A stretch of DNA of 64,000 nt. Origin: Sialis fuliginosa. Its lineage: Eukaryota > Arthropoda > Insecta > Megaloptera > Sialidae. This document shows positions 1-10,614 of this stretch, one piece after another. Location of the stretch: the NCBI GenBank assembly GCA_961205875.1, contig OY540812.1:21762001-21826000 (forward strand), written 5' to 3'. Numbering within the stretch: position 1 is the stretch's first letter; each line of letters opens with the position of its first letter. A program made the translations under genes and the position numbers. The notes beneath the pieces are model-generated. The model did not search any database and was not told the origin of the DNA. It saw only the letters and a program-made list of their open reading frames with translations.

Positions 1-58
1 CTCATTTGAGAGTGCTTGCTAGCTAGCAAATTTGCTGGCTCCTTTATAATACCGGACA
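1..58. mobile_element. Right end of a TGCCCGG-type MITE, cut by window edge
   Basis: The window opens inside a short inverted-repeat element that ends TATAATACCGGACA and is followed by TAA. The same end closes the complete copies at 51895-52226 and 57078-57396, where TAA occurs on both sides. A 3-bp TAA duplication is the pattern of PIF/Harbinger elements. The rest of this copy lies before the window. Confidence 0.65.
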
Positions 59-61
59 TAA

Positions 62-1698
62 GTTAACAAATTTCATAACAAATTTTGCGGGCTGCTATGA
101 TGCCCAAATTTTGGTTGCTACCTCTGATCTAAATAATATGAAATTCTATAACGAATATTGAAATATAAAAAAATTATAAGAGAAAAATATTTCAAGGACT
201 ACAAATTAAATGTGCAGGTATGTATAGCTACACGCTGAGATGAGATTGGCTTTTAAATTCGAACAAGACGAGACGTAGCTAACTTTCGTCTCATCCGTGT
301 GCTGCCCTAGTTCAATTCGTAAACGGATTTGTGTTAAAATAACAGATAATATTGAATGGTTAACTACAAATGTTGTGCACATTTAATAGCAAGATCTGGA
401 TCGAGAAACACTCGACTGAAATAATGGCCTAATCATTTAATCGTATCATTTGAACCAAATTGAAAAATTGTCAACAGTATATATGCTTAACATATAGTTA
501 ATAATAAATGTGACGTAGGGGGAATTTGATCAAATATTTGTATATTAAAATGCTTAAAAATATCACTGTTATTTTAAAATAGTGATCTCTAAACTCAATA
601 AGCCTCGGAGCTACTTTTTAAAATTTACAAACAAACTTATTATATGGAAATTAAATAAAATTTGCTAGCTTTAAACGGGGTAAGTATTAAATATGTGATA
701 TTTTCTATGGATTTTCTTTAAATTTAAAACAGTGGTACTTCAGTTTACTGAAACACAGTTGGTGACTCTGATTAATATGTTTTAATCTTACAATTAAATT
801 AGGAAAGACTATGGATACATAACAACCAATGCTAGTCCGTATATGAAAGTGTTACCAAAATTTAAGCTGACCATCTTTTCTTAAATGTCAGTTTCGCCAT
901 TTCCATGCATATTATCCCAGAGGCGTTAGTTGAAAATTCATAATATGCAAATATGCTTTAAATTACAATTGAATTAGACGTTTCTCCGTTAATCAATTAT
1001 CACTTAAATGTTTTTAAAGACAATATAAAACATTAATTATTAATTAATTTTATAAATCAAAACAATTGATATTTATTTTAAAATCTGAATGCTACGCCAA
1101 TGACTCGTGGAGAGATATGGTAACAACGCTAGGTAATGTGATATATGTCCTTTATCTTTCCTTGTCTAAGGTTTTAATCAATTTTTGAAAAATTTGATTT
1201 TCCCCCAAGCTATAAAAATAATTCAGTTTGTAGTTTTACATTTGAAAATAGCAAAAATTACTTGATACTTGATATACTTTTACTGAATACTTGGCACTTG
1301 GCATTTGTATTTCATGTAGGTTTTGATAAAAAATACTATTATTATTTTGACAGAACATTTTTTTTTGTTAAATATCGTATCAACAAGCAATAATAATAAT
1401 ATTGAAAAAACTACTCTACCCCGGAGTCAATTCTCTAGATTTAATACTGATATCACTTCGATTTTTGTTAAATATGGACTTGCTGACCTTCCAGTTTAAA
1501 TATAGTTTAGTTGTATTGAATTTCTAAAGGTATCAATTAAAAAAAATTAATTTAAGCTGTATTGAAAAATAAATTATTGTTTTTAATTTTACCCGCGATC
1601 ATTTTATAAATCTGGCAAAACCTGATCCCAGAACTAAATGTTATAAATGTATTAATGTATAATTAGTACTTACAGTAAAAATAGATTTTTCAAACAAA
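62..1698. other. Gene-free AT-rich stretch with repeat scraps
   Basis: No coding region is seen. Around 240-300 is a scrap of the dispersed GAGACGAGAC family. At 725-770 a short segment resembles the interior of the TGCCCGG MITE (ACACAGTTGG context). At 1255-1310 are CAAGTAC/TACTTGG words shared with 4200-4565. The rest looks like ordinary AT-rich sequence. Confidence 0.5.
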
Positions 1699-1858
1699 AT
1701 AATTCCTTTATTAACGAAAATTGGTACAGAGATAGTTTGGTACCTACACTTTAAGAAACCCCTGCACCCCTTGGTCAACTGCACTCATTGGTTTCTTAAA
1801 GTGTAGGTATATATCAAACTATCCCTACTTATACCAATTTTCGTTGATAAAGGGATTG
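1699..1858. repeat. Fold-back (long inverted repeat) element
   Basis: Two arms of about 65 bases read toward each other, for example CCTTTATTAACGAAAATTGG on the left against its complement near 1835-1855, and CTACACTTTAAGAAACC against GGTTTCTTAAAGTGTAG. The loop is about 28 bases. It carries no ORF and abuts a family A fragment on its right. No clear target duplication is visible. Confidence 0.7.
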
Positions 1859-1860
1859 TT

Positions 1861-2085
1861 TTAGATAGATCTTCTAAAATACAACAAAAAATGTTAAATG
1901 ACCTTTTGATTTTAACCCCTCAGTCACGATATATTTTCTTTTCAATGTCGTTATCAGAGTGCTCCCTCTCCCCTCTAATTTCTAAACTATCGAATCAAAA
2001 AATCCCAAAAAATTCCAGAATGTAGTTTTTAGTTAGTACTTTCAATGAAAATTATAGCGAACACTATAGCAATAATAAAAAATTA
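1861..2085. repeat. Single unit of HINE-like family A (inverted fragment)
   Basis: This block is the reverse complement of the internal ~287-bp unit repeated at 22886-23758. It shares the segments containing TCAGTCACGATATA, TCTAAACTATCGAAT and TCAATGAAAATTATAGCGAA. It shows that family A units are dispersed beyond the main element. Confidence 0.7.
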
Positions 2086-3937
2086 AAATTTTAGAACAAC
2101 TCTTTTCTATAAATCGTAGTGAGAATGACTATCACGCACTTGATCGTTTCTTATTTTTTGTGAGGATTCGATTTTCAATGTCTATGACTACTTATTTATG
2201 TAGCTTTAAAAATAAAATTTGCACTTCTAAAAGTGCTAAGAAAAAAATGAATGCAGATAATTTTGAATGCATGACTAATTGACTATATGCTTGACTTTTT
2301 TTCTATGAATGAATATAAAATATTTCACATTGTGATTTGTAAGGATCAAGAAAAAAAAACGTACACTTTATGGTAGCCTAATCTTACACTTTTTTAATAA
2401 TATTTTTTTGTGCAGTTCTAAAATTTATTAAAAATAACCCCTGTACTGTAAACAACTCGGTTTCTATGACAACCACGGCCCTATTTTGTTGCAATCATGG
2501 ATCTAATTTTAGTGATGACTTCTAGGTTCCCAGATGTAGGTATTTATTTTTTAATTATTTGAAAGGTTTAAAATTAGTATCGACAAGTTAAAAATACATA
2601 CATATATATATTTTTTAATTTATCATTATTAATGTAATATGTATAAACTTGAACAATGGATAAAGAGGAAATATTTGGATAAAATAATTTTATTTGTGTA
2701 TACTTTGTGAATTTCGTACTTGTAATGTAAACAGTCTAAATATACGTTCATACATCAAATTATAATTAGGTACATCAATTTTAATTAAAAAATATGAGCA
2801 CTTGTCGTGAAAAAAAATTGTTTATACAATACCCTATTCCAATTGGAAAAATGAATTTTAATTTCTTCGAATGGCTAAGTATAAGAATTGGTGAAACATG
2901 TAGGTTAAATAAACAAATAATATTAAAAAGATTGTGTCATAATTTTTTTTTAAAACAATTGCACTGTTATTTATATTTAAATTCTATTACAATATTGTAC
3001 GCCTGGGTGTTATAATAAATGTAATAAACATTATTTTATTAAAATTGAAAAATTTCATTTGTTCAAAGATTTTTTATTATTATTTTTAATCAAAAATTTT
3101 ATTAAAAATTAAGATTACATCCAAATAACTATATCAAAGAATAAAAATATAGAAAAGGACACTTACATACTAATATACTAACCTATTAATTATGTCATAA
3201 AAATAATTGGTATCAATTTTTTTATGTACTACAAATTCAACGCATAAAAAATATAACAAAAATGAATTTTAAAAGTTCGCGTATGGGATAATTGTCACAA
3301 AAAATATACACACAAACACTCACTATCACAAGATACAAACTGGAATGAGTGAATTCGCAAATGTTTGTTTTTATTTTCTTGTTAAAGTGCAAAGAACTTG
3401 AACACTGAAGTAAAAACACACTCCTAGACCAAAGTTGACCAAACTACACACAAACCGCATACAAATATCGCATGGCCATGTGTGTGTGCGTGCCTCAGTG
3501 TATATGTGTATGTATATAGTTCCGTTCTATAAATGCAATATGTGTTTGTGTATGTGGCTGTGTGTGAGAATAGTTGAGAGAAGGGGCCACAATTGATGCG
3601 ATGTTACGATGAAATGTTAACACGGATTGACGAAATTTGTCGGGAAACGTTCGGAGTATTTCGGTAAATGTGTATTAAGAATGAGCTAACGATAAGCCAG
3701 CTTAGGCAGATTTTATACTTATCACAAAAGTAAGACGCAAACAACTTCCCCCGCCCCCTCCATCCAAAAAAAAGTGGAAGAGTAAATTTTTTTAATAAAG
3801 TATTTTTTTTTATAAATAATTACAAAAATAAAAAGAAATAAATATAAATATTGTGATATTTATTTCGAAATTTGTAAATTGCTATATTTGAGTGAGTTTT
3901 ATGTAGTAATATTTAACATAAATTTTATATAGATTAA
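2086..3937. other. Gene-free AT-rich stretch with TG-rich low complexity
   Basis: No supported gene. Bases 3474-3570 are rich in TG/TATG on the + strand, a degenerate microsatellite. A 73-codon open frame at 2794-3015 has no recognisable motif and is probably chance. Confidence 0.5.
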
Positions 3938-4150
3938 TGTCCGGTATTATAAACGAGCTTGCAAACACTTTCAAACGAGATATCAAACTTATATGACAAT
4001 TATCTTTGAGTTTTTAACATATAGTTTCATTCGTAGTACCTAAGTTGATGTTTCCCATTTTTACTCAAGATTAGTAAATACACTTTACTAAATATACTTT
4101 ACATACCTTTGTTTTTACTTCCTATGCATGAAATTATCTGTCACCGGACA
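3938..4150. mobile_element. TGTCCGG MITE with TAA duplications
   Basis: The element starts TGTCCGGTATTATAAACGAG directly after TAA (3935-3937). A matching CACCGGACA lies at 4142-4150, directly before TAA (4151-4153). The left 65 bases match the reverse complement of the right end of the copy at 51895-52226, so this copy is inverted relative to it. The right terminal repeat is short and decayed. Non-autonomous, with no ORF. Confidence 0.6.
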
Positions 4151-4199
4151 TAAAAATAAATATCAAATGATAAGGTACAGAGCTGTGAATATTCAAATA

Positions 4200-4565
4200 A
4201 AATAGTTGAAAAAGTACTTTAAGTGCCTTTAAAAATAGTAAATAGTAATTTGATACTTCAAGTAATTTTTGAATATGTAAAAATACATGACTAAACCAAA
4301 TATTACATAACATTAAAATTTAACATTTATAAATTAATTTAGTATAAGTACTAATAGTACCATAGCCCCCACAAAGGGAGGGCTGACAGGGCTCTAAAGG
4401 GTGCCCTTCAAGAAGCTACTTTTTTGTCGTCGTTAAAAAAAATGTCTTAAGTTTCAATGGGGGCCATGAAAAGTACTTACTTCAAGTATATTTGAAAACA
4501 GAAAAAAGTACTTAATACTTTAAATACTTGGTACTTGTACTTTCACTGAGTACTTGTGACAGATC
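4200..4565. repeat. Decayed repeat with AAGTACTT-rich ends
   Basis: The ends are dense in AAGTACTT/TACTTGGTACTTG words (4208-4265 and 4495-4560), and similar words occur at 1255-1310. This looks like an old TIR element, but no clean termini or target duplication can be drawn. A GGGAGG/CCCCC-rich core lies at 4365-4470. Confidence 0.4.
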
Positions 4566-4897
4566 AGATTAGAGGTATTTACGTGATATAAGATTGTTGT
4601 CATAGTAATCACGAAATTTTTGGACTGCGCAATTTGAGCAAGAAAAGTTATATTGTAGGAAGAATTTCAGGCGATGACTAAACAGAGCCCGGTCGTAAAT
4701 CGAGGACTACCTGAACTTTAGAGCTGCACTTACAAGCTACAACTATGATACATACTAAAATAACCCCTGATTGTAATGGATGTTAATGAACGAAAACCTG
4801 CCCTGATCCTAAGTCTAGCTAGACTATACAGTAAGAGTATTGAGTCACAAATGATTTTTTAAATTAAGAATATTTAATTTAATCTATACCTCCCCCT

Positions 4898-5138
4898 CAG
4901 GGGCATAACTACCACCGGGGCAGTACCCCCGAGCATAGAGGCCCCCCGCAGTAGCGTGAAAATTGGGAGCGACACGATTGAGGCAGCAACAAAAAAAAAG
5001 GTTATTAAAATTAGTAGCAGGCGTAAAATTGTAGAAAAAGAAAGGTCTTCAATTTTTATATTTTTCATATAGTGTGGGGGGTAGAGTCCCTCGATCACTT
5101 GCTGCCCCGGAGCCCCTGAGCCTCTAGTTACGACCCTG
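4898..5138. mobile_element. hAT-like MITE with CAGGGGC/GACCCTG ends
   Basis: The left end is CAGGGGCATAACTACCACCG and the right end is CTCTAGTTACGACCCTG, imperfect inverted repeats of the CAGGGCCGTAACTA type also seen at 9935, 10595 and 62203. Flanks share a CTCCCC core, so the 8-bp target duplication is only suggestive. The open frame on the minus strand has no transposase motif. Confidence 0.6.
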
Positions 5139-5492
5139 TCTCCCCAAAAATCTCTAATAACCGTAATATACAATTATACAACATCACATTTTCAATTTTG
5201 TTTCGTAAGTCTTAAAACAAATTTATTATTATTTTATTATAAATTAAAATATAATTTCTTTATAAATAAAAATGTTTATTGTGTTCTATTCAAAAGAATA
5301 TTTTTTATGAGTGACGCATACAAGTATTTATTCAATCAAAAAGTATCATCGCTTCTTTCAACCGAAAACACCAGTTGATTGTTATTCATCCCACTGTAAA
5401 TAGATCAAAGTACAAGAGTCGTTATGATTCTCTTGAATGGGAAATATTGCACTAGATGGCAGCTGCAAACTGCACAAATTAGAGATACTCCA
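5139..5492. other. AT-rich spacer, nothing recognised
   Basis: No gene, RNA or clear repeat boundary is seen between the hAT-like MITE and the next TIR element. Confidence 0.5.
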
Positions 5493-6090
5493 GTAAGAGT
5501 TACGACACCACCGCCATTTTTAGCCAAACCAGTGGTAACGCGGCTCAAAAATTCATTGACGTATTATTTTATTTTAGCTTCCCCGCCAAATATTATTCGG
5601 GCCCATACAACGATAAAAAAAAACATTTTTATCTTAATATTTTTACTAGAAAAAAACCACAGAACATTAAAAAAATTGTAATATGTTCTGTGTTTAATTA
5701 AAACACATATAAACATTAAATTTAAATATAAGTATAACATATTTGTACATAGTTGTTCTGTTATTATTAAATACAAATCGTAATTCATTGTTTATTAATA
5801 AATAAAAAAGAATAATTAAATGAGCAGTTTCTTTCTATCTAAATGTATTTATTAAATTATACGTCATACCAGATTACACCTACATTACAAAAAACATCTG
5901 CCAAGTAAATGTACAGTGCTTCATCCTGCTAAATTTACCAAATAAAAGGTAGTTAATTAAGTTAATTATCGAACAATTTTAATAAATACCGATGAAGTTT
6001 TCATTAGTTAACCATTTAATTTTTATACAATTTTATTAGAAAATATTAGCACCGATTTGGCTAAAAATGGCGGTGCGTCTTAACTCTTAC
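5493..6090. mobile_element. TIR element with GTAAGAG/CTCTTAC ends
   Basis: The left end begins GTAAGAGTTACGACACCACC and continues CGCCATTTTTAGCC. The right end is GGCTAAAAATGGCGGTGCG followed by TCTTAACTCTTAC, giving inverted repeats of about 35 bases. No clear target duplication is found, so superfamily is unassigned. It encloses a fragment of family C at 5893-6055. Confidence 0.65.
5893..6055 (-). mobile_element. 3' part of a HINE-like family C copy
   Basis: The block starting ACATCTGCCAAGTAAATG matches 47234-47400, including the TGCTTC subterminal word and the later TTTTTATACAATTTTA segment. It is the 3' (hairpin) end of family C and sits inside the TIR element 5493-6090. Confidence 0.6.
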
Positions 6091-6394
6091 AATCCTTACA
6101 ATGAATATCTCAAATTGTCATTTGTAAAAGTTTTGCCCGTTTTGCCAATATTCAGGTCTCAAATCAAACAAGTCAGTTTCATTTAAATATGGAATTCTAT
6201 TTTACCGATCACCATAAATACAAACCATGTTTTTGTTAGTCAAGATACAAACCGTTTAAATTGATATTTATAATCCTCGATAGATGTCAGATTGTGAATA
6301 ATATCATAGATACGAACCGAAATAAATTTAATGCACTGCGTAGCAAATGATTAAATGACAGGCGTCATGACCTACTTTAATCAAGAATTCAAAG

Positions 6395-6480
6395 CCACGC
6401 GCGCACCTAATGATTCACGAGATCAGCGCGGAGGCGGGGCTTTTTATGTGACGTCACACATACAACAATCACCACTTCCT
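6395..6480. promoter_or_regulatory. GC-box plus CRE-like palindrome (possible promoter or element end)
   Basis: In otherwise AT-rich sequence there is GGCGGGGC at 6433-6440 and the perfect palindrome TGTGACGTCACA at 6447-6458, which contains a full CRE core. No recognised gene begins nearby. The 73-codon frame over it has no known motif. It could be a relic promoter or a transposon end. Confidence 0.25.
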
Positions 6481-6851
6481 TACAAGTGTTTCAGATGCAC
6501 ATTGGGTCATTTAAGATGTTTTGTATTGTTGCCACTACCGCCTACTGGCATGAGATGTTACTGCTGTTGTTTATGATCTCAATAAAGATAAACTCGTATA
6601 AAAACATGTTTTAAATTCATTTTTAACTAACAATAAATTATGCTACACGTTGTAATCAGAATAGATATTATTATTATTATATGTACTGTAAGTGTAATTT
6701 GTATAAATTAAAAGTGATTGGGGAATTGATTTCAAATGATAACAAATAATAATAATTTTTATGTAACTCTGCTATCCGAAAAAATGAATTTTATCGTAAA
6801 AGGATTTAATTGCGGCTTCGCCTGTATTTATTTCGAAATAAAATCCTAATA

Positions 6852-8362
6852 GGGGAAAGGCAGTTAATTTGGAGCATTTTTTTTTAAATTAAGATGTTTA
6901 GTATACTAGTTTTAGGTAGGGTTGCCAGAATGTCTCTTTTATAGAGAACATGTTCTCTTTTTTAGCTTGGATCTTTCTTTTTCTTTTTTTATATTGAAAT
7001 GTCCTCTTTTTTTAATTGGGCATATTTTAATTTAAATTTTTGTACTTATAAAACTTCAAGGTACCTAAACTGTATTTACTAACTAATATCAGGTCATAAA
7101 TGTCGTGATACAAATTCAATTGTAGACGAATTCCAATATATTTGAATGTCATATGTAGGTACTATTATGTACTATAATTTTTGGATTTTGGTGAATAGTG
7201 AATACGTTACATTTATTGTGGAATATTTTAAAACAATTTAATTTTATTAATTTAAATATTATTTTAAATAATAAAGTAAGATTATAAACTTGTAACTGTA
7301 AGTTAAGCCATGATCCAATAACTTGGTCCGAAATTTAGTATCAAGTTCTTGTATCGTGGACACAGGGTTTTATAGATAACATAACTGTATAATAATAAAT
7401 AAAATAACTTCAAAATGTGTTTAACAATTGAATATGTAAAGTATTTAAAATCAGAAAAATAAAGATTTATTTAATAAAAATATAATATGTTTATATATTT
7501 GACCAATTTTATCGATTTCCGTAAACCACAATATAATTTTTTGATTTTTTCAATTTGTCCTCTTTTTGTCCTCTTTTTTAATGAACTAGTTCTCTTTTTT
7601 CATCTTGAGCATCTGGCAACCCTAGTTTTAGGTTTAGTCAAATTATTTTTTTATGAAATGAAACATCAGTTTATAGATTTTGTTTTTATTAAGTATTAAT
7701 CAACATAATTATCATAAACTCCACAAATATCAACAAAATGTGAGATCGAACCTTTGTTTCAATATAGCCAACCGGTACTGTAAATTGGACCACGGGGTTG
7801 CTAATTTGGATTTTAATAGAATCTTAACTAAAATACACCTGTAAATAAAATATAATAGATATTTATCAATTGCAGGCTATCAAACAATTATTTATCATAA
7901 GTATTAAAACAAAAAACTATAAGAAATCAGTCTCGTTACATTATTTCAATTAAATTATTCAAGAAAGACAATCATCAAATATGTCAGGATTATTAGTACA
8001 AGTGTCTTGATTCCAATTGTGGCAACTACGTGAGGTCCATTTTAAGTGTGAAAAATGAGAAAAAAAATGTAAGAAAAATATAACCTATCAAAGCCGCCAT
8101 TCAATCCATGACAGTTTATGGTTGATAAATTGCTGCTGCAAACTAAAAATTAAAAACACTGTATGATTACCTTTGTACTTACTACACCCTTAGCATGAAT
8201 CATTCAAAATTACATCAAAAATCACATATTTACATATAGCCTATATGTAATCAAGTTAGGCGCCTATCGCACGTTGTTGCCATTTAAGAAATCAGAAAAC
8301 TACTTTTCGAGATATAAGGATGGTTCAATTTAGTGAGGGGTCCAATATACCATAATTTCCCC
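6852..8362. mobile_element. Possible larger TIR element, GGGGAAA/TTTCCCC ends
   Basis: GGGGAAAGGCAGTTAATTTG at 6852 is matched, imperfectly inverted, by TCCAATATACCATAATTTCC then CC ending at 8362. Further TTGGACC/GGTCCA words lie inside (about 7785 and 8034). The Mutator-like element 6918-7623 would be nested in it. Ends are diverged and no target duplication is clear. Confidence 0.35.
6918..7623. mobile_element. Mutator-like (MULE) non-autonomous element, 10-bp duplication
   Basis: The termini are AGGGTTGCCAGA (6918) and TCTGGCAACCCT (to 7623), followed inward by repeated tracts of CTCTTTTTT on the + strand at both ends. The flanks are identical, AGTTTTAGGT at 6908-6917 and 7624-7633. A perfect 10-bp duplication is long for hAT and fits the 8-11 bp of Mutator-like elements. 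The 706-bp interior has no credible transposase. Confidence 0.75.
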
Positions 8363-8776
8363 ATGAAAAATATGAATTTCTTAAAACTCTCCTGACCAAT
8401 TATTAATAACAATTGTTGTTAACTACATTAACATTACAACTATACATTTGTTTTTATTTTTATTTTTATGAACTTTTATTAGAAATCATCAATTATAAAT
8501 TTTCTTTAATACGGGTTTGACTTGACATTTAATATTAATAAATGATTATTATTATATGAATAATCAAAACGAATTCTAGGGTCTTAAGCTTTTTAATGAT
8601 CAAAAATCCTATCAAATTGGGATAAACAAACAGACGCATAATAAGATGATTTAATTAAATACATATATTTTTTATAATATATAATATTTTTAATAAAAAT
8701 CTACTTAATTAAAACAAAAAATAGGACGAGATTTATTTTAATTTTGTAATAAATAAGGATTCTAATAATACTACAA
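7634..8776. other. Gene-free stretch
   Basis: Up to 8362 this belongs to the possible GGGGAAA element. After that it is AT-rich sequence with no gene or clear repeat. Confidence 0.45.
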
Positions 8777-9317
8777 TAGGCATGATGCCTAATTTTTAAA
8801 AACTATTTTATGATGATCTTACGTGTCTCTTATTTCCAAAAAAATGCTTATTTCTGCAGAAAATAAAGGTTTAATCACAAAAATTGACCCTTTTAAAACT
8901 AATTTTGAATTTGGCGCCAAAACGCTCGTAGGTTGTATGGCGCATTTTTGACGTCACGCCTATGTAAACACTCCTTGTCAACTATAATAAATCCTTGTTC
9001 CATCGCTAATGTTTCTTGGTTTTACTTTTGGTAACACAAAACTGAGCAAATTGATAATTTAAAACCACAAAATAATTTATAAACAGTGCAAATATTAATG
9101 AAACAAAAATGACGTTTACGTAGCCGTGACGTCCTCCACTCTGGCTGGTGTTTTATCAAACATGGCGGATTGCTGTATTTTGCGTTTTTATTTTAACAAA
9201 AATCATATTAATCTCGATTTTAATATAAAAATAAATACATTTTTTAGAATCTTTTTAACTTATTTCATTATTTAAAATCATAATTTCAGTGATACTTTGT
9301 TACTGGCATCATGCCTA
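8777..9317. mobile_element. TIR element with TAGGCATGATGCC ends
   Basis: TAGGCATGATGCC near 8777 is matched by GGCATCATGCCTA near 9305-9317, a short and itself palindromic terminus. The 541-bp interior holds two GACGTCACG/GTGACGTCC segments (about 8949 and 9125) but no transposase. A target duplication cannot be fixed because the flanks are AT-rich. Confidence 0.5.
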
Positions 9318-9934
9318 TTATAAATATTATACAATTTTCTCAGATTAATAATAGACCCAGAAGCAGCTTTCTTCTATACAAACATTACATATGTATTTAA
9401 TAAGTTTAAAAACCTTTCCATACAATAAGGTGTTCTTTTCAATAGTAACTCAAATTTTATATGCAAATAGAGCATAAAATCATTTCATAACAGCCTTGAA
9501 AATAAGATCAGTTTTTATCAGAAGCTGTTTTACTTTTAAGTTTTATATAAGTGAAATTATTTTGTAAAAGCAAAAGTATAAATGCACTTACTGTGCATAA
9601 ACCATGATTATCACTGTTAATAAATCGTCCAATTACTAATTACTAACCGTGATCAAATTATAATTTGACGTTAAAAACAGACGATTCATGATTATTTTTG
9701 CTGTATCTGAAAAATGCAAACTATACCTGTATTAAAAATGGTCTTTATGATTTTATTGAAGTTTTGGGGTTTTTGCTATATAGTTTCAATTAGTATAGGT
9801 GTTATACTTAAGTACATTAAAAACTAATTAAGTAGTTGTCCCCCACCCCCCAAATTTGTCAATATACATTATTTAATTTAACAAATATAAGAGATACAAA
9901 AATCAAAATCTATATGCAGGATGTTTACGAGAGC
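9318..9934. other. AT-rich stretch, nothing certain
   Basis: No gene is seen. Words near 9598-9705 (GCATAAACCATGATTATCAC; CATGATTATTTTTGCTG) faintly resemble the fold-back family at 21886-22122 and could be a decayed copy. Confidence 0.4.
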
Positions 9935-10131
9935 CAGGGCCGTAACTAGAGGCTCTGGGGCCCCATAGGACTTTTTTTCGTTGCTATTTCAATTCCACAA
10001 TTTTACGCCTGTTATTAATATTAATGACCTTTTTTTGTTCCTCAATCTTGCCAACCCCAATTTTTCCGCTGCTGTGGGGGACCCCTGTGCTCTGGGGGGC
10101 CGGGGCACTGTTCCGGTGGTAATTATAGTGA
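9935..10131. mobile_element. Decayed hAT-like MITE (CAGGGCCGTAACTAGAGG)
   Basis: The left end CAGGGCCGTAACTAGAGGCT is intact. The right end reads CCGGTGGTAATTATAG, a mutated form of the expected CCGGTGGTAGTTA. The interior CCACAATTTTACGCCTG, read inverted, matches the element at 4898-5138 (CAGGCGTAAAATTGT), so both belong to one family. Confidence 0.6.
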
Positions 10132-10594
10132 TCATTGTTAACTTTGTTATTATTGTTACTACGGGATGAATAAAGATACACTGAAATATATTTTTTAATC
10201 AAACACAAAATAATAATTAGAAGAAATAAATAAATAAACCACTGTCAATTTTTTTCTGGGTACACCGCTGTTCTCAGGAACCGATTCCTTAAGAAATTTT
10301 ATTTTAAGATTCAATGGTATTTACAGCATAGTGGAATCTTAATCAATAAAAAAATAGGTTATATATTTATTTGGGACTCCTTGCAACTCGAAATTTTTTG
10401 GCCAAAATTATTTAAAAATACAAGGATTAATTAACATATCAAAAGCCTAAGAGTTATTTTTTTTGTTTATTAATGTTATTTAGCATAAAAATACAAATTC
10501 CATTTACTCGAAATTGCAGTAAATGAAAAGTTGATACCGTCTAAAGTCTAAAGGGTTTTGAAGGTCGCTGAATCCGAAACTGAAATCAGAATCA

Positions 10595-10614
10595 GGGCCG
10601 TAACTAGAGGCTGA
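10595..10614. repeat. Solo hAT-like terminus
   Basis: CAGGGCCGTAACTAGAGGCT stands alone, with no body or partner end. It is a truncated copy of the 9935 family. Confidence 0.5.

Noticed and set aside
4874..5173. 99-codon minus-strand frame
   Set aside because: It spans the hAT-like MITE and its flanks, with no transposase motif.
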